From positions 1,674,001 through 1,738,000 of the forward strand of contig NZ_CP016428.1 in the NCBI RefSeq assembly GCF_001693385.1: a DNA stretch of 64,000 nucleotides, read 5' to 3'. The stretch is from Bradyrhizobium icense (GTDB lineage Bacteria > Pseudomonadota > Alphaproteobacteria > Rhizobiales > Xanthobacteraceae). Shown here piece by piece: positions 17,888-27,352 of the stretch; positions within the stretch are counted from its first letter, which is position 1, and each line of letters begins with the position of its first letter. Under the pieces are notes generated by a model. It searched no databases and was not told the DNA's origin. It saw only the letters and a program-made list of their open reading frames with translations. A program made the position numbers and the translations under genes.

Positions 17888-19321
17888 ATGACAAAGTGTT
17901 ATCCAAATCTGATTGACGGTGAGTGGCTTGACGGCGAAGCCGCGCCCAACATCAATCCGTCCGATGTCAACGACGTGATCGCGGAGTATGCGCGTGCCAC
18001 CAAGGCAGACACGGCCGCTGCGATCGATGCCGCAGACCAGGCATTCGCCGGGTGGTCGCGATCCGATCCGATCCAGCGTCACTCCGTGCTGCGAAAGGCG
18101 GCCGATGAAATCCGGCAGCGCAAGGAAGATCTCGGCCGACTGCTGTCCAGAGAAGAGGGTAAGACACTGGCAGAAGGCATCGGGGAAACGACCCGTGCAG
18201 CCCAGATTTTCGACTATTTCGCCGGCGAAGCGCTGAGGCTGACAGGTGAGATCGTGCCGAGTGTGCGACATGGCGTTAATGTTGAAGTTACACGCGAGGC
18301 AGTCGGTGTGGTGGGTCTGATCACGCCATGGAACTTCCCAATGGCTATCCCGGCCTGGAAGATCGCCCCGGCGCTGTGCCATGGCAACACTGTCGTATTC
18401 AAGCCGGCCGATCTGGTGCCGGGATCCGCCTGGGCGTTGGTGGATATACTCCACCGTGCAGGATTGCCGAAGGGCGTGCTCAATCTCGTCATGGGACGGG
18501 GATCCGTCGTCGGCCAGACCATTCTGGATAGTGCCAAGGTCAGAGCTGTTACGTTCACCGGATCGACCGGGACAGGAAAGCGGGTTGCCGAAGCATCGAT
18601 AGCGCACATGCGCAAGTTTCAGCTCGAGATGGGGGGCAAGAATCCTCTGGTCGTCCTCGACGATGCCGATCTCAACACAGCTGTTGACTGCGCCGTTAAC
18701 GGCGCGTTCTTCTCGACAGGTCAGCGATGCACCGCTTCATCGCGTCTGATCGTCACGGCCGAAATTCATGACAAATTCGTCGCCGCGCTAACGAGCCGGT
18801 TGAAGGTCCTTGTCGTGGATAACGCCCTGAAGGAGGGAACGCAAATCGGACCTGTCGTCGATGAAAGTCAGCTTCTGCAAGACCAGAAATTCATTGCTAT
18901 TGGCCAGCAGGAGGGAGCCAGGCTCGCGTTTGGCGGCGAGAGGGTCAGCCGCCAGACCCCGGGGTTCTACCTGCAGCCCGCCTTGTTTGTGGAGGCGACC
19001 AATGACATGCGGATTTCCCGCGAAGAGATCTTCGGTCCCGTTGCGTCGGTCATTCGCGTTGGAGACTACGAAGAAGCCCTGGACGTAGCCAACGATACGC
19101 CGTTTGGGCTTTCGTCTGGCATCTGCACGACCAATCTGAAATACGCGACCCACTTCAAGCGCAACGCAGAGGCGGGGATGGTGATGGTGAATTTGCCGAC
19201 AGCCGGAGTTGACTTCCACGTGCCGTTTGGAGGCCGCAAAGGATCTTCTTACGGACCGCGCGAGCAGGGCAGATACGCCGCGGAATTCTACACGACGGTC
19301 AAGACGGCCTATGTCGGCTGA
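17888..19321 (+). CDS. NAD(P)-dependent semialdehyde dehydrogenase
   Basis: A 477-residue aldehyde dehydrogenase with ITPWNFP (N149), FTGSTGTGKRVAE, LEMGGKNPLVV (catalytic E247) and FFSTGQRCTASSR (catalytic C281). Overall it resembles 2-oxoglutarate-semialdehyde (2,5-dioxopentanoate) and succinate-semialdehyde dehydrogenases. It oxidises an aldehyde intermediate to an acid, presumably the exit of this cluster to central metabolism. ATG 17888 lacks a strong ribosome site. The GlcG-like gene follows 53 bases later. Confidence 0.9.
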   Translation: MTKCYPNLIDGEWLDGEAAPNINPSDVNDVIAEYARATKADTAAAIDAADQAFAGWSRSDPIQRHSVLRKAADEIRQRKEDLGRLLSREEGKTLAEGIGETTRAAQIFDYFAGEALRLTGEIVPSVRHGVNVEVTREAVGVVGLITPWNFPMAIPAWKIAPALCHGNTVVFKPADLVPGSAWALVDILHRAGLPKGVLNLVMGRGSVVGQTILDSAKVRAVTFTGSTGTGKRVAEASIAHMRKFQLEMGGKNPLVVLDDADLNTAVDCAVNGAFFSTGQRCTASSRLIVTAEIHDKFVAALTSRLKVLVVDNALKEGTQIGPVVDESQLLQDQKFIAIGQQEGARLAFGGERVSRQTPGFYLQPALFVEATNDMRISREEIFGPVASVIRVGDYEEALDVANDTPFGLSSGICTTNLKYATHFKRNAEAGMVMVNLPTAGVDFHVPFGGRKGSSYGPREQGRYAAEFYTTVKTAYVG

Positions 19322-19374
19322 TATGGGACGACCATATCGAGCGACAGCCGTCCGATACCAAATGAGGTGAGAGC

Positions 19375-19800
19375 ATGTTTGGCCCAACGCTTGCCGAAGC
19401 AAACCGTATTATTGCAACTGCCTTCGAGTGCGCAACCCGACTTGATCTGAAGCCGATTAGCGTCGCGGTACTTGATCCCGGCGGACACCTCATCGCTTTT
19501 CAACGCCAGGATGATGCATCGATGCTCCGGTTCGAGATCGCGCTAGGTAAGGCGTACGGTGCGCTGGCGATCGGCGTTAGCTCGCGCGAGGTTGAAAAAA
19601 TCGCCGTCGCGAGACCTCATTTGATGCTGGGCTTGTCCGGCGTATCAGGCGGAAAGATTGTCCCTGTGTCCGGTGGAGTGTTGATGCGCAGCAACAATCA
19701 GGTGGTCGGCGCGGTCGGGGTCACGGGCGATACGTCTGACAATGATGAAGCCTGCGCGGTGGCTGGAATCGAGAGCATAGGGTTCGCAGCGCAGCGGTAG
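19375..19800 (+). CDS. GlcG/HbpS-family protein
   Basis: A 141-residue single-domain protein of the DUF336 family, with PISVAVLDPGGHLIAFQRQDDA, KAYGALAIG and the glycine-rich GGKIVPVSGGVLM and VVGAVGVTG segments. Relatives include GlcG of glycolate operons and HbpS; some bind haem or small ligands. Their frequent presence in glycolate, glycerol and aromatic-acid operons fits this location, but the role is unknown. A clear GAGGTGAG precedes the ATG. Confidence 0.85.
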   Translation: MFGPTLAEANRIIATAFECATRLDLKPISVAVLDPGGHLIAFQRQDDASMLRFEIALGKAYGALAIGVSSREVEKIAVARPHLMLGLSGVSGGKIVPVSGGVLMRSNNQVVGAVGVTGDTSDNDEACAVAGIESIGFAAQR

Positions 19801-20051
19801 AAAGGTAACCGTTCGGTCCGCTGAGGTCCGTAGGATGGAGCATCGAGGCCAGCGCCTTGCGCACGATCCGTTTTGCTGCCCGCGACTGTACGGCTTTCCG
19901 AAAGCGAGACTTCCAATCTATTCAATACCCGGATTCGACGCCATTTGATACGATGGCCTGCTGAACGTGGATACTTGATGCGGCGATCGGATAGTTCGAT
20001 CGAGCCCTGGTCCTCCGTCAGAATCCGGCAAACCTACCAGGGAGACCGGCA

Positions 20052-20612
20052 ATGAGTACCCCGACCTTGCGCCGCGCTGAAAGATTGATGGACGGCGAGC
20101 GAGCCGTGGCGTTCGTGAAAAGCGCGCATACTGGCCGGCTCGCCACAGTCAGTGAGGACGGTTATCCGTATTGCATTCCCCTGCTGTTCGTATGGATGGA
20201 TGAGGCACTCTATCTTCATGGCACCAACGCTGTCGGCCATCTCCGGCAGAACATCAATCACAGCGCAAAGGCCTGCTTTGAATTGGATGAGACGGGAGAG
20301 GTCTTTGATTATGGCCGCTTTGAGTGTGACTCCGGGATTGCATATCGAAGCGTGCTGATCTTTGGCAAAATCGAGCTGGTCTCTGATCTGGACAAGAAGC
20401 AGGCCTTTTGCGAGGCGTTGATGGCGAAGTACGGGAAGCCGGACACGACTCGTCCGAAAAACTTATTTCCGAGAATTGACTGGATCTCTGTCTATCGGCT
20501 GGACGTCGAGCGCATCAGCGGCAAGGAACAAATGTTGCCTCCTCTGCAGGAGCAATGGCCCGCCCAGGATCGTACGAAGACGCCAGATGCCGACTGGAAG
20601 AAAAGCATTTAA
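20052..20612 (+). CDS. pyridoxamine 5'-phosphate oxidase-fold protein
   Basis: A 186-residue flavin-binding split-barrel protein, with SAHTGRLATVSEDGYPYCIPL, LYLHGTNAVGHLRQN and FDYGRFECDSGIAYRSV. It belongs to the broad group of FMN/F420/haem-binding relatives whose substrates are mostly unknown; it is not the vitamin B6 enzyme itself. AGGGAGA precedes the ATG. A broken close paralogue is at 807-1340. The glutathione transferase gene follows. Confidence 0.82.
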   Translation: MSTPTLRRAERLMDGERAVAFVKSAHTGRLATVSEDGYPYCIPLLFVWMDEALYLHGTNAVGHLRQNINHSAKACFELDETGEVFDYGRFECDSGIAYRSVLIFGKIELVSDLDKKQAFCEALMAKYGKPDTTRPKNLFPRIDWISVYRLDVERISGKEQMLPPLQEQWPAQDRTKTPDADWKKSI

Positions 20613-20726
20613 GTGATGCCTAGCAACGCCGGGTATGGGAACGACGCGGCCCGCCTCATGAAAACCGTGTGCCAGGATACGGTCGGGGCTACCGGGCGGG
20701 CATTGCGGTGGTCGGGCGAGGGTCCA

Positions 20727-21374
20727 ATGAAGCTATTCTTTGCATTGAAGACAATTTCGCTCGCATCTCAAATTGCGTTGGAGGAGGCCGGAGCCGATTA
20801 TGAGGTCATACCGGTTGATCTCCAGGCAGGGGAACAGAGGTCAGAAAAGCATCTGGCTCTCAATCCGCTGGGGCGCGTTCCGGTTTTGGTCGTGGCTGGA
20901 AAGAGTCTGACGGAAACACCTGCCATCCTGTCCTACATTTCTCGCAGATTCCCGGAGTCTCAGCTTCATCCCGAAGCTGAGATGGATATCGCCCGCATGG
21001 AGTCATTTAACAGCTATTTGTGTTCGACTGTGCACATTGCTCACTCGCACAGAATGCGCGGATATCGCTGGGCGGATGACGTCGCCGCAATTGAGTCCAT
21101 GCGAAAAAAGGTGCCGCAAACCATGTCCGAATGCTTTGGCTTGATCGAACGAAATCTGTTCAGCGGTCCATGGGTGTTAGGCTCCCGCTATTCCTTAAGC
21201 GACCCTTATCTCTTTACCATGGCTAGCTGGCTCGAAGGCGATGGAGTAGATATTAGGAAATTTCCTTTGATCCAGGACCATTATCAGCGAATGTCGGAAA
21301 GGCCGGCTGTCAAGCGAGCGATCGCCAAAGCTGACGCAGCATTGGGCGCCGCGGCTCGCGACGCTCAGCTCTGA
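20727..21374 (+). CDS. glutathione S-transferase family protein
   Basis: A 215-residue GST. The N-terminal thioredoxin-like half begins MKLFFALKTISLASQIALEE and includes NPLGRVPVLVVAGKSLTETPAIL (cis-proline and the TE pair that binds glutathione). The C-terminal helical half contains GSRYSLSDPYLF, the usual N-capping motif. ATG 20727 is chosen because upstream in-frame sequence is not GST-like, and GAGGG precedes it. It ends the catabolic cluster, facing a LysR gene. Confidence 0.87.
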   Translation: MKLFFALKTISLASQIALEEAGADYEVIPVDLQAGEQRSEKHLALNPLGRVPVLVVAGKSLTETPAILSYISRRFPESQLHPEAEMDIARMESFNSYLCSTVHIAHSHRMRGYRWADDVAAIESMRKKVPQTMSECFGLIERNLFSGPWVLGSRYSLSDPYLFTMASWLEGDGVDIRKFPLIQDHYQRMSERPAVKRAIAKADAALGAAARDAQL

Positions 21375-21493
21375 CATGCGACGCCCGCCTTCCCAATGAG
21401 ATCCTCTTGAGGAAGTTGATGGAATAGGCTCGGAGTTCCGACGAATATGTACATCTCTTTGGGTAGCGACCGGAGTGCGTGACCCGGTCGTTT

Positions 21494-22375
21494 CTATCGT
21501 CCGGTCGAATTGCCAAGCCCGCTAATGATCTGCTGCTGAAGGATGTCACGAAAGGCTGACGCGGCCGGAGATAGCTGGTCCGCCGTCAACAATCTCAACT
21601 CGATCTTGGGTGCTCGTGGCAGATCCAGCTTGCTGCCGACTTCCTGAATGCCGCTTGGTACTCTGTGAGCGGTCCGTAACGTGACAGTGGGAGTGGAGCG
21701 CAAGGTTGCCCAGACGCCAGGCAAGCTCGGCGTGGTGAGCGCCAGGCGCCACTTGACGCGCTTGCGTTCGAGCACCTGGAGACATGCTTGGCGAAAAAGG
21801 CAGGGATGATCGAACAAGACGAGAGGAAGAGGGCCGTTCGGCATCAGTTCGGCAAATCGCTTTCCCGCAAGCCAAACCATGGGGAGGGAGGCAATTCTTG
21901 TCCCGTTTGCTTCGCCATCCGCTGGACAGAAGGCGAGAGCCAAGTCGAGGCGGCCGGCACGAACTTCCTCGTCAAGGGCATAGTTGCGACCGGCGCGCAC
22001 CTCGATATGCACGCCCGGACGCTCGCGTGAGAACTGCAGGAGTGCACCGGGCATCACGTCCTCAAAGAAGTCCTGCGGCAGACCAACGCGGACCGCAGCA
22101 GCGTCTGCCGTTGCTCCGAGCGAAACAGCGGCTTCATCGTTCAGCGAGATAATCCTGCGGGCGTAGGCCAGCAAGGCATCTCCGGCCTCGGTCGGCGTCA
22201 GCCCGCGTCCGTTTCTGCGAAATAGCGTCTTCCCGGCCTGTTCCTCCAGCTTCTTCAGTTGCATGCTGATTGCCGATTGCGAACGTCCCAGCTGGGCCGC
22301 CGCACGTGCGAAGCTCCCCAACTCGGTGCCGACACACATTGTCCGCAAAGCATCCATGTCAAAGGTAGGTCGCAT
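21494..22375 (-). CDS. LysR-type transcriptional regulator
   Basis: A 293-residue LysR protein. The winged helix-turn-helix lies at about residues 5-65 (GSFARAAAQLGRSQSAISMQLKKLEE, LFRRNGRGLTPTEAG), followed by the two-lobe effector domain (VRVGLPQDFFEDVMPGALLQF). The ATG at 22375 fits the family start; upstream ATGs at 22489 and 22468 would add an atypical leader. It converges on the GST end of the cluster and is divergent from the NTF2-like gene. Either could be its target. Confidence 0.85.
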   Translation of the reverse strand: MRPTFDMDALRTMCVGTELGSFARAAAQLGRSQSAISMQLKKLEEQAGKTLFRRNGRGLTPTEAGDALLAYARRIISLNDEAAVSLGATADAAAVRVGLPQDFFEDVMPGALLQFSRERPGVHIEVRAGRNYALDEEVRAGRLDLALAFCPADGEANGTRIASLPMVWLAGKRFAELMPNGPLPLVLFDHPCLFRQACLQVLERKRVKWRLALTTPSLPGVWATLRSTPTVTLRTAHRVPSGIQEVGSKLDLPRAPKIELRLLTADQLSPAASAFRDILQQQIISGLGNSTGR

Positions 22376-22792
22376 CTTTCGATATCCTAATGAAACCAGC
22401 TGATCGATTTGATATACCAAACTGTCGCCAATGACCAGCTTCGGACCTGTGTCAACGAACTGGCGCATCGAATCCCATCCGTGCGTCAACGGTGGAAAAC
22501 AAATGAAGAATCGGGGGGTTAAACAGACCCTTCCGATTTTACGTAACGTGAGTTCAAAAGTTTGAAATCATTCCGGTGCGGGCTGCCGTTGTAGAGACGA
22601 AGCGGTTGAGTGGTACGAAGTGCGATCGAGGGTGCGGGCTGACGTCCGTCGTGCATCGAAGAATCTCAGTTCACGCACGGCGTCAATGACCAACGCAGCA
22701 GCTTGCAAAAGGTGATCATGCACCGCGAGCGATGCACGAGCCATAGAGTTGGTGTTCAATTCCGATAATAAAGGGCAGCAAAGAAGTCAGAT
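22376..22792. other. divergent promoter region with a LysR-box-like dyad
   Basis: About 415 bases between the LysR gene and the rightward NTF2-like gene. TTTGATATACCAAA at 22408-22421 is a short inverted repeat (TTTG..CAAA) containing the T-N11-A pattern bound by LysR proteins, and it lies 33 bases from the regulator start. That makes it a candidate autoregulatory site, but the motif is short. Nothing else is recognised. Confidence 0.35.
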
Positions 22793-23170
22793 ATGACCGA
22801 AAGCATTATCGTACGCGTCGTGAATCAATATATGGCGGCTTGGAATACCGCTGATGCCGGTATTCGCAACGGACTGCTTCGCGACTGTTGGAGTGAGCGC
22901 GGGAATTATATTGATCCAACTGTAGTGCTCGCCGGCCGCGACGCTCTCGCGATGCATATCGCACAGGTCCAGTCGCGCCGCCCTGGTGCAAAACTCGAAT
23001 TTATGAGCGGTGTCGATGTTCATCACAACGTCGTGCGTTTTCTTTGGCGTTTGGTGCGTGCCGATGGCACGGCTGGCGAAACCTCGATCGATTTTGGCGA
23101 AATAGGCTCAGATCTGAAGCTCACCAAGATTGTCGGCTTCTTTGGTGCGGTTCCGATGCTTCCCAAATAG
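22793..23170 (+). CDS. NTF2-like (SnoaL-type) protein
   Basis: A 125-residue NTF2-fold protein (VVNQYMAAWNTADAGIRNGLL.., DPTVVLAGRDALAMHI, VRFLWRLVRADGTAGETSIDF). Members are cyclases, isomerases or hydratases, or have no known catalysis; the pocket residues alone do not decide. AAGAAG precedes the ATG. It lies 130 bases before a decayed DUF4865 gene and may have belonged to that module. Confidence 0.78.
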   Translation: MTESIIVRVVNQYMAAWNTADAGIRNGLLRDCWSERGNYIDPTVVLAGRDALAMHIAQVQSRRPGAKLEFMSGVDVHHNVVRFLWRLVRADGTAGETSIDFGEIGSDLKLTKIVGFFGAVPMLPK

Positions 23171-23303
23171 GCGAGTTCTGAAATCGTCCTGCAGTCGAGT
23201 CTGCAATCGTTCTCTCAGCGCCTTGGAAAGGTGACCAGCGCTGGAGAGGACCAATGGAGAACGGGGAGCGTGTCTCCATGTATATCTATCGAGGAAAGCT
23301 GAA

Positions 23304-23878
23304 ATGATAATCGCGCACTACCACCACAGGCTCCCCGCCAATTATGGCATTGAACTCGTTCGCTCCCGTGCGGAGGAAAGAGGGGGTTCTGTGGGATGCG
23401 GCCCCCGACCTATATTTCAAAGGGTTTCTGCTGCGCGAGAAGGGAAATATGGTGTCATCGCAAACAGCTGTTCTTCGCTCTACCTGTGGAGGCATGATAA
23501 AGCGTTCCGTGATTTCCTCAAGGGACGTTACAAGAATTGTAACGGACAGCTTTGGGCGGGCGGCGATACAGAACTTGATCGCTCTGGACGCCGTGAAAGG
23601 CAGCTCTTCCGAGGCACGCTTCGTCTACAAAGAGGAACTGGATATCCCTCCGGATGACCATTTAGGGGTCGCGTTCGCGAGGGAGGTTGAGCGCAATCGG
23701 GAGACTGCTGCGAGCGCCGCTACGATTGCTGCAGTGATCGGCATTGATACGGAGCGCTGGAGGTTTGTCCAAATCCAGCTCTCAGGGGATGAGCCGGCTG
23801 GGAAGTTTCAAGGGTTAGCCTATGAACTGTTGTATTTGGCGCAACCGTTGCTCGGCTCCCTTCCGGAGACCCCAAGCC
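23304..23878 (+). pseudogene. DUF4865 family protein, frameshifted
   Basis: Starts MIIAHYHHRLPANYGIELVRSR after GGAAAG, as DUF4865 proteins do. It then changes frame at least three times: DLYFKGFLLREKG, NSCSSLYLWRHDKAFRDFLKGRYKN, and SFGRAAIQNLIALDAV to LYLAQPLLGS. The order and length match the intact relative at 56186-56761. The family has no known function but is related in sequence pattern to dimeric alpha/beta-barrel proteins. The next pseudogene starts at its very end, so the pair was an operon. Confidence 0.75.
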
Positions 23879-24346
23879 ATGAGCTGCCGGCTTGTGGCAG
23901 GTCGCATATACCGGATGCCGACCCATTTCGGGCCGGCGCCGGGTCCCAGGCAACTGCCGCCGGGAATTATTACCTACAGCGAGCGAAGCCCTCGTCGACT
24001 GTCGTTGCGGCCAGCTTCTTAACTGATGCCAGATCGCTGGAGCAACATCTTCCGGAGGATTTCGTACAAGGGACGCTAATGCTGAAGTACATCCCCCGGA
24101 CCCGGGATTGGGGGCGAGGCCGAAACTGTGTCAAGTGACGTTCACGCCGGTTGCCGACCCAGATCGGACTATCGAACGTCACCAGGTTGGCTATGGATCG
24201 GTAAAGTTCAATCCGGCGAACTGGTCGGAACTGCCGACCATGTATCATGTGGTGAAGCAGCGTTGCCGATGATTGAGCCGCGGGGCGGATCCGTTACTGC
24301 CTCGCGAGTTGGAAAACCGTACATCGATCAGCAGGTGTTGCGATAA
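23879..24346 (+). pseudogene. acetoacetate decarboxylase-like protein, deleted and frameshifted
   Basis: The start (MSCRLVAGRIYRMPTHFGPA) is nearly the same as that of the intact gene at 52759-53580. After ASFLTDARSLEQHLPEDF the sequence jumps to GTLMLKYIPRT, deleting about 130 residues, including the lysine-bearing GHPKLYAEV segment. The C-terminal part (VADPDRTIE, NWSELPTMYHVV, MIEPRGGSV) is spread over two more frames. It is clearly inactive. Confidence 0.8.
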
Positions 24347-24502
24347 TGAGCCGGCATGATTGTGGTCATCGTACTCCGGTGAAACTGCCTGACGTTTCAA
24401 GAGTGTCATCCGATTCTCCTGCCTTCGCGTCGGCCTGATGGCTGGCCAATCCCTCGCATATCCACCGTTGCCCGCCCGGGCTGATTTTCGTAAACGAGCC
24501 CG

Positions 24503-24672
24503 ATGACCCAACCCCACCTCTCGCCCGGCGGCGCCGCCGCACTCTTGTTTGATCTCGGCCGCGTCATGCTCGAGATCGACTTCAGCAAAGACTGCTGCGC
24601 CGGTCACGCCGGCTGCACGCCTGCCGACATCGTCGCGCGTTTTGTCCGCGGCGAGATCTACCAGCATCATTA
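24503..24672 (+). pseudogene. HAD-superfamily hydrolase, N-terminal fragment
   Basis: A rightward frame reads GAAALLFDLGRVMLEIDFSKD (motif 1, DxG variant) and DIVARFVRGEIYQHH, the opening 55 residues of a HAD-like phosphatase or dehalogenase. Similarity stops abruptly near 24672, where the leftward HAD pseudogene ends. It is a recombination stump. Confidence 0.6.
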
Positions 24673-24679
24673 CGTTCCG

Positions 24680-25375
24680 ATCGATTCATCATCTCAACTA
24701 TGCGAGCAAGATGGGGGATGCTTTCGACCTGATGATGGTCGCTGGAAGCGGTCTTGTAATCGCAAACATGAACCGTACCATACCCAAGCGCGCGCGGCCT
24801 CGAGGTTTCCCACGCGATCGTCGGCGAAGAGAATGCGATCGGCAGAAATTCCAAGCTGAGCGCATAGTGCGCGATAGATCTCGGGATTCGGCTTGCGCGA
24901 TTTGAGGTCGCCGCTGATGAACCAGTGCGAAATCCAGCGGTTCAGGCCGTGTCGATCCCTCAGCTTGACCGACCACTCGCTGACGTCATTCGAGAGACAG
25001 CACGTCAGTTGGAATCGTGATTGGGCCGCCAGTCCCCGGCGAAAGTCGATGGCTTGCCAGATACTCATCTTCAAGAGCTGGATCGACCTGTACGGCAGTC
25101 CAGAATTCCCTCGAGGTGAGCACGCCCAGGCTGGCCTGCATATAGGCAGCCCTAATAGAGGCCGCATCAACGACCCCGGCCTTCGACCTGACAAACGGAA
25201 CCAGCAGTTCGGCGACGTCGTCGCGGGCGGCGTACAGGACTCCCATGGCGTCCAGGACGAGTACGTCAAATTGGTTGAGAGCTTGTCCCGCCATTCCAGC
25301 CTTCATGGGACGCGAACCAGGTTGCGGCGCGAAAGGAAGCGTCCGGTCCAGGTGATCGTAAGATCCCCGCTTCAA
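24680..25375 (-). pseudogene. HAD-superfamily hydrolase, frameshifted
   Basis: Leftward frames give motif 1 (FDVLVLDAMGVLYAARDDV), then CCLSNDVSEW (motif 2), GLNRWISHWFISGDLKSRKPNPEIYRAL (lysine motif 3) and DRILFADDRVGNLEAARA (motif 4). These lie in two frames, with a third covering the last 30 residues. All motifs of a HAD phosphatase or dehalogenase are present but not in one frame. It meets a fragment of another HAD gene tail to tail. Confidence 0.7.
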
Positions 25376-25657
25376 AAGCTTAATCCATATGACAATTCCG
25401 AATAGTTCATTGGGATGAAGTCAGGCTTCCGAAAATCGGAAGGTGTAGCGCGTCGTGCAGCCGCGGTCAGGCCCGATTCCGGTGGCCGAAGCCGGAACAC
25501 GGATGTCCTGCCAGCAAGACAAGGCAGCCGGGCGTGAGGAAGATTCACCGTCGATGACGCACTATTCATCCAGTGTGATCGCGCCCATCGGATAATGCGT
25601 ATCGGGCAGAGCGATGCTCGCAACAGCGCTGCGCCAAATTATCAATGGAGAGTGGTC

Positions 25658-25951
25658 GTGCCCAAAGCTTACTGGATTGCTCGCGTTTCAATCCGCGACA
25701 AACAGCGTTATCCGGAATATCTGGCGGCGGCGAATGTCGCTTTCAAAAAGTACGATGCCCGTTTCGTTGTACGCGGCGGACCATTTGAGACAATGGAGGG
25801 AAGCTCCTGCGAACGAAACGTTGTGGTCGAATTCAGGGATCGTCCCGCAGCGATAGCCTGCTATCAGAGCCCGGAGTACCAGAAGGCTCTGGCTATTCGT
25901 CAGCTGCATGCAGATGCGGATCTCATCATTATTGAGGGCGTCGCTGATTGA
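25658..25951 (+). CDS. DUF1330 family protein
   Basis: A 97-residue dimeric alpha/beta-barrel protein of the DUF1330 family, with KAYWIARVSIRDKQRYPEYLAAA, RFVVRGGPFETMEG and RNVVVEFRDRPAAIACYQSPEYQKA. GTG 25658 is taken as start because the family begins a few residues before KAYWI and a GGAG lies seven bases upstream. The function is unknown. It precedes the TRAP binding-protein gene by 310 bases. Confidence 0.75.
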   Translation: MPKAYWIARVSIRDKQRYPEYLAAANVAFKKYDARFVVRGGPFETMEGSSCERNVVVEFRDRPAAIACYQSPEYQKALAIRQLHADADLIIIEGVAD

Positions 25952-26260
25952 ATCTCGATGTCGGCAGATAGATGAATTTGATTCAGTACTCTTGGGATCA
26001 AATTCATTTGCCGTGGATGCTAACTACGTGCAGATGTTGAAGCGAACGGAAGCTGTGCTGCGAGGTCGATTTCGAAGGGGGCGAGCCATTGCGTGGCAGC
26101 CCAAGCTGCTTCTCACCGGCCTCAGGCGCAAAGGTCTGCGCAGGTTATGACGTCCTCGGGGCGTCTATCACCCAAGAGCTTTCGACAAAACTTTCGCGAC
26201 GGTGATCGTTCGATTTCGAGATCTGGCAGCTTGCAAGTGAAAATATCCAGGGGAAAAACC
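25952..26260. other. intergenic region before TRAP binding protein
   Basis: About 310 bases with no recognisable gene. It presumably contains the promoter of the TRAP binding protein. No inverted repeat or riboswitch-like structure is evident by eye. Confidence 0.4.
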
Positions 26261-27352
26261 ATGAAGCGACGTGACTTGCTGAAGATGACTGCTGCAGGGG
26301 TGGCGACTGCAGGCGTGGCGTCTCCCGCCATAGCGCAGTCGCTTCCGGAGCTCCGATGGCGTCTTACGACGAGCTTTCCAAAATCCCTGGACACGCTTTA
26401 CGGTGCGGCGGACTATTTTTCCCGCCAGGTTGTCGAGATGACGGAAGGACGCTTCCACATCCAAGTGTTCGCTCCGGGCGAACTCGTGCCCGGGCTGCAA
26501 GCGCTCGACGCCACGTCCAACAATACGGTGGAGATGAGTCATTCGGCCGCCTACTACTACGTCGGGAAGGACCCTACTTTTGCAATCTATACAGCCGTCC
26601 CGTTCGGCTTGAATACGCGCCAGCAGAATTCCTGGCTCTATCATGGCGGAGGCAATGAGCTGGCAAATGAGTTTTTTGCAAAGTTCGGCGTTATTGCGCA
26701 TCCCTGCGGCAATACTGGAACCCAGATGGGCGGTTGGTTCCGTAGGGAAATAAAAACAGTTGAGGATCTATCGGGTTTGAAGATGCGTATTGGCGGCCTC
26801 GCGGGACAAGTGCTGGCGAAGCTCGGTGTTGTCCCGCAGCAATTGGCTGGCGGCGATGTCTATCCCGCGCTCGAAAAGGGCACAATCGACGCCGCCGAAT
26901 GGGTCGGTCCCCACGACGATGAGAAGCTCGGTTTCAATCGCGTTGCCAAGTACTACTACTATCCCGGCTTCTGGGAGGGATCGTCAACCATTCACCTGTT
27001 CACGAACCTGGAAAAGTGGAACTCTCTTCCCAAAACCTACCAGGCGATCCTTGCGAATGCTGCGGCAAACACGAATTCGTGGATGTCGGCTCGCTACGAT
27101 CTGCAAAATCCGCTGGCAATCAAACGCCTCGTGGCCCAGGGCGCTCAGTTGAAGCCGTTTTCCACTGAAGTTCTCGATGCGTGCTTCAAGGCGACAAACG
27201 AACTATGGAATGAGCTATCCGCCAGCAATTCAGATTTCAAGAAAACGATCGAAGCGATGCAAGCCTATCGTTCGGACCAGAATCTGTGGTGGCAGGTCGC
27301 GGAATATACATTCGATAGCTTCATGGTTCGATCGCGGCTGCGTAGCCGATAG
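26261..27352 (+). CDS. dctP: TRAP transporter substrate-binding protein, 2-oxo-acid type
   Basis: A 363-residue DctP-family periplasmic protein with a twin-arginine leader (MKRRDLLKM, cleavage likely after AIA-Q, residues 23-26). Signatures such as GAADYFSRQVVEMTEGRF, QMGGWFRREI, LKMRIGGLAGQVL, DAAEWVGPHDDEKLGF and KYYYYPGFWEGSS are those of the TakP/lactate branch, whose known ligands are 2-oxo acids or lactate. AGGGGAAAAA precedes the ATG. Its membrane subunits are encoded 1.7 kb away on the opposite strand. Confidence 0.88.
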   Translation: MKRRDLLKMTAAGVATAGVASPAIAQSLPELRWRLTTSFPKSLDTLYGAADYFSRQVVEMTEGRFHIQVFAPGELVPGLQALDATSNNTVEMSHSAAYYYVGKDPTFAIYTAVPFGLNTRQQNSWLYHGGGNELANEFFAKFGVIAHPCGNTGTQMGGWFRREIKTVEDLSGLKMRIGGLAGQVLAKLGVVPQQLAGGDVYPALEKGTIDAAEWVGPHDDEKLGFNRVAKYYYYPGFWEGSSTIHLFTNLEKWNSLPKTYQAILANAAANTNSWMSARYDLQNPLAIKRLVAQGAQLKPFSTEVLDACFKATNELWNELSASNSDFKKTIEAMQAYRSDQNLWWQVAEYTFDSFMVRSRLRSR

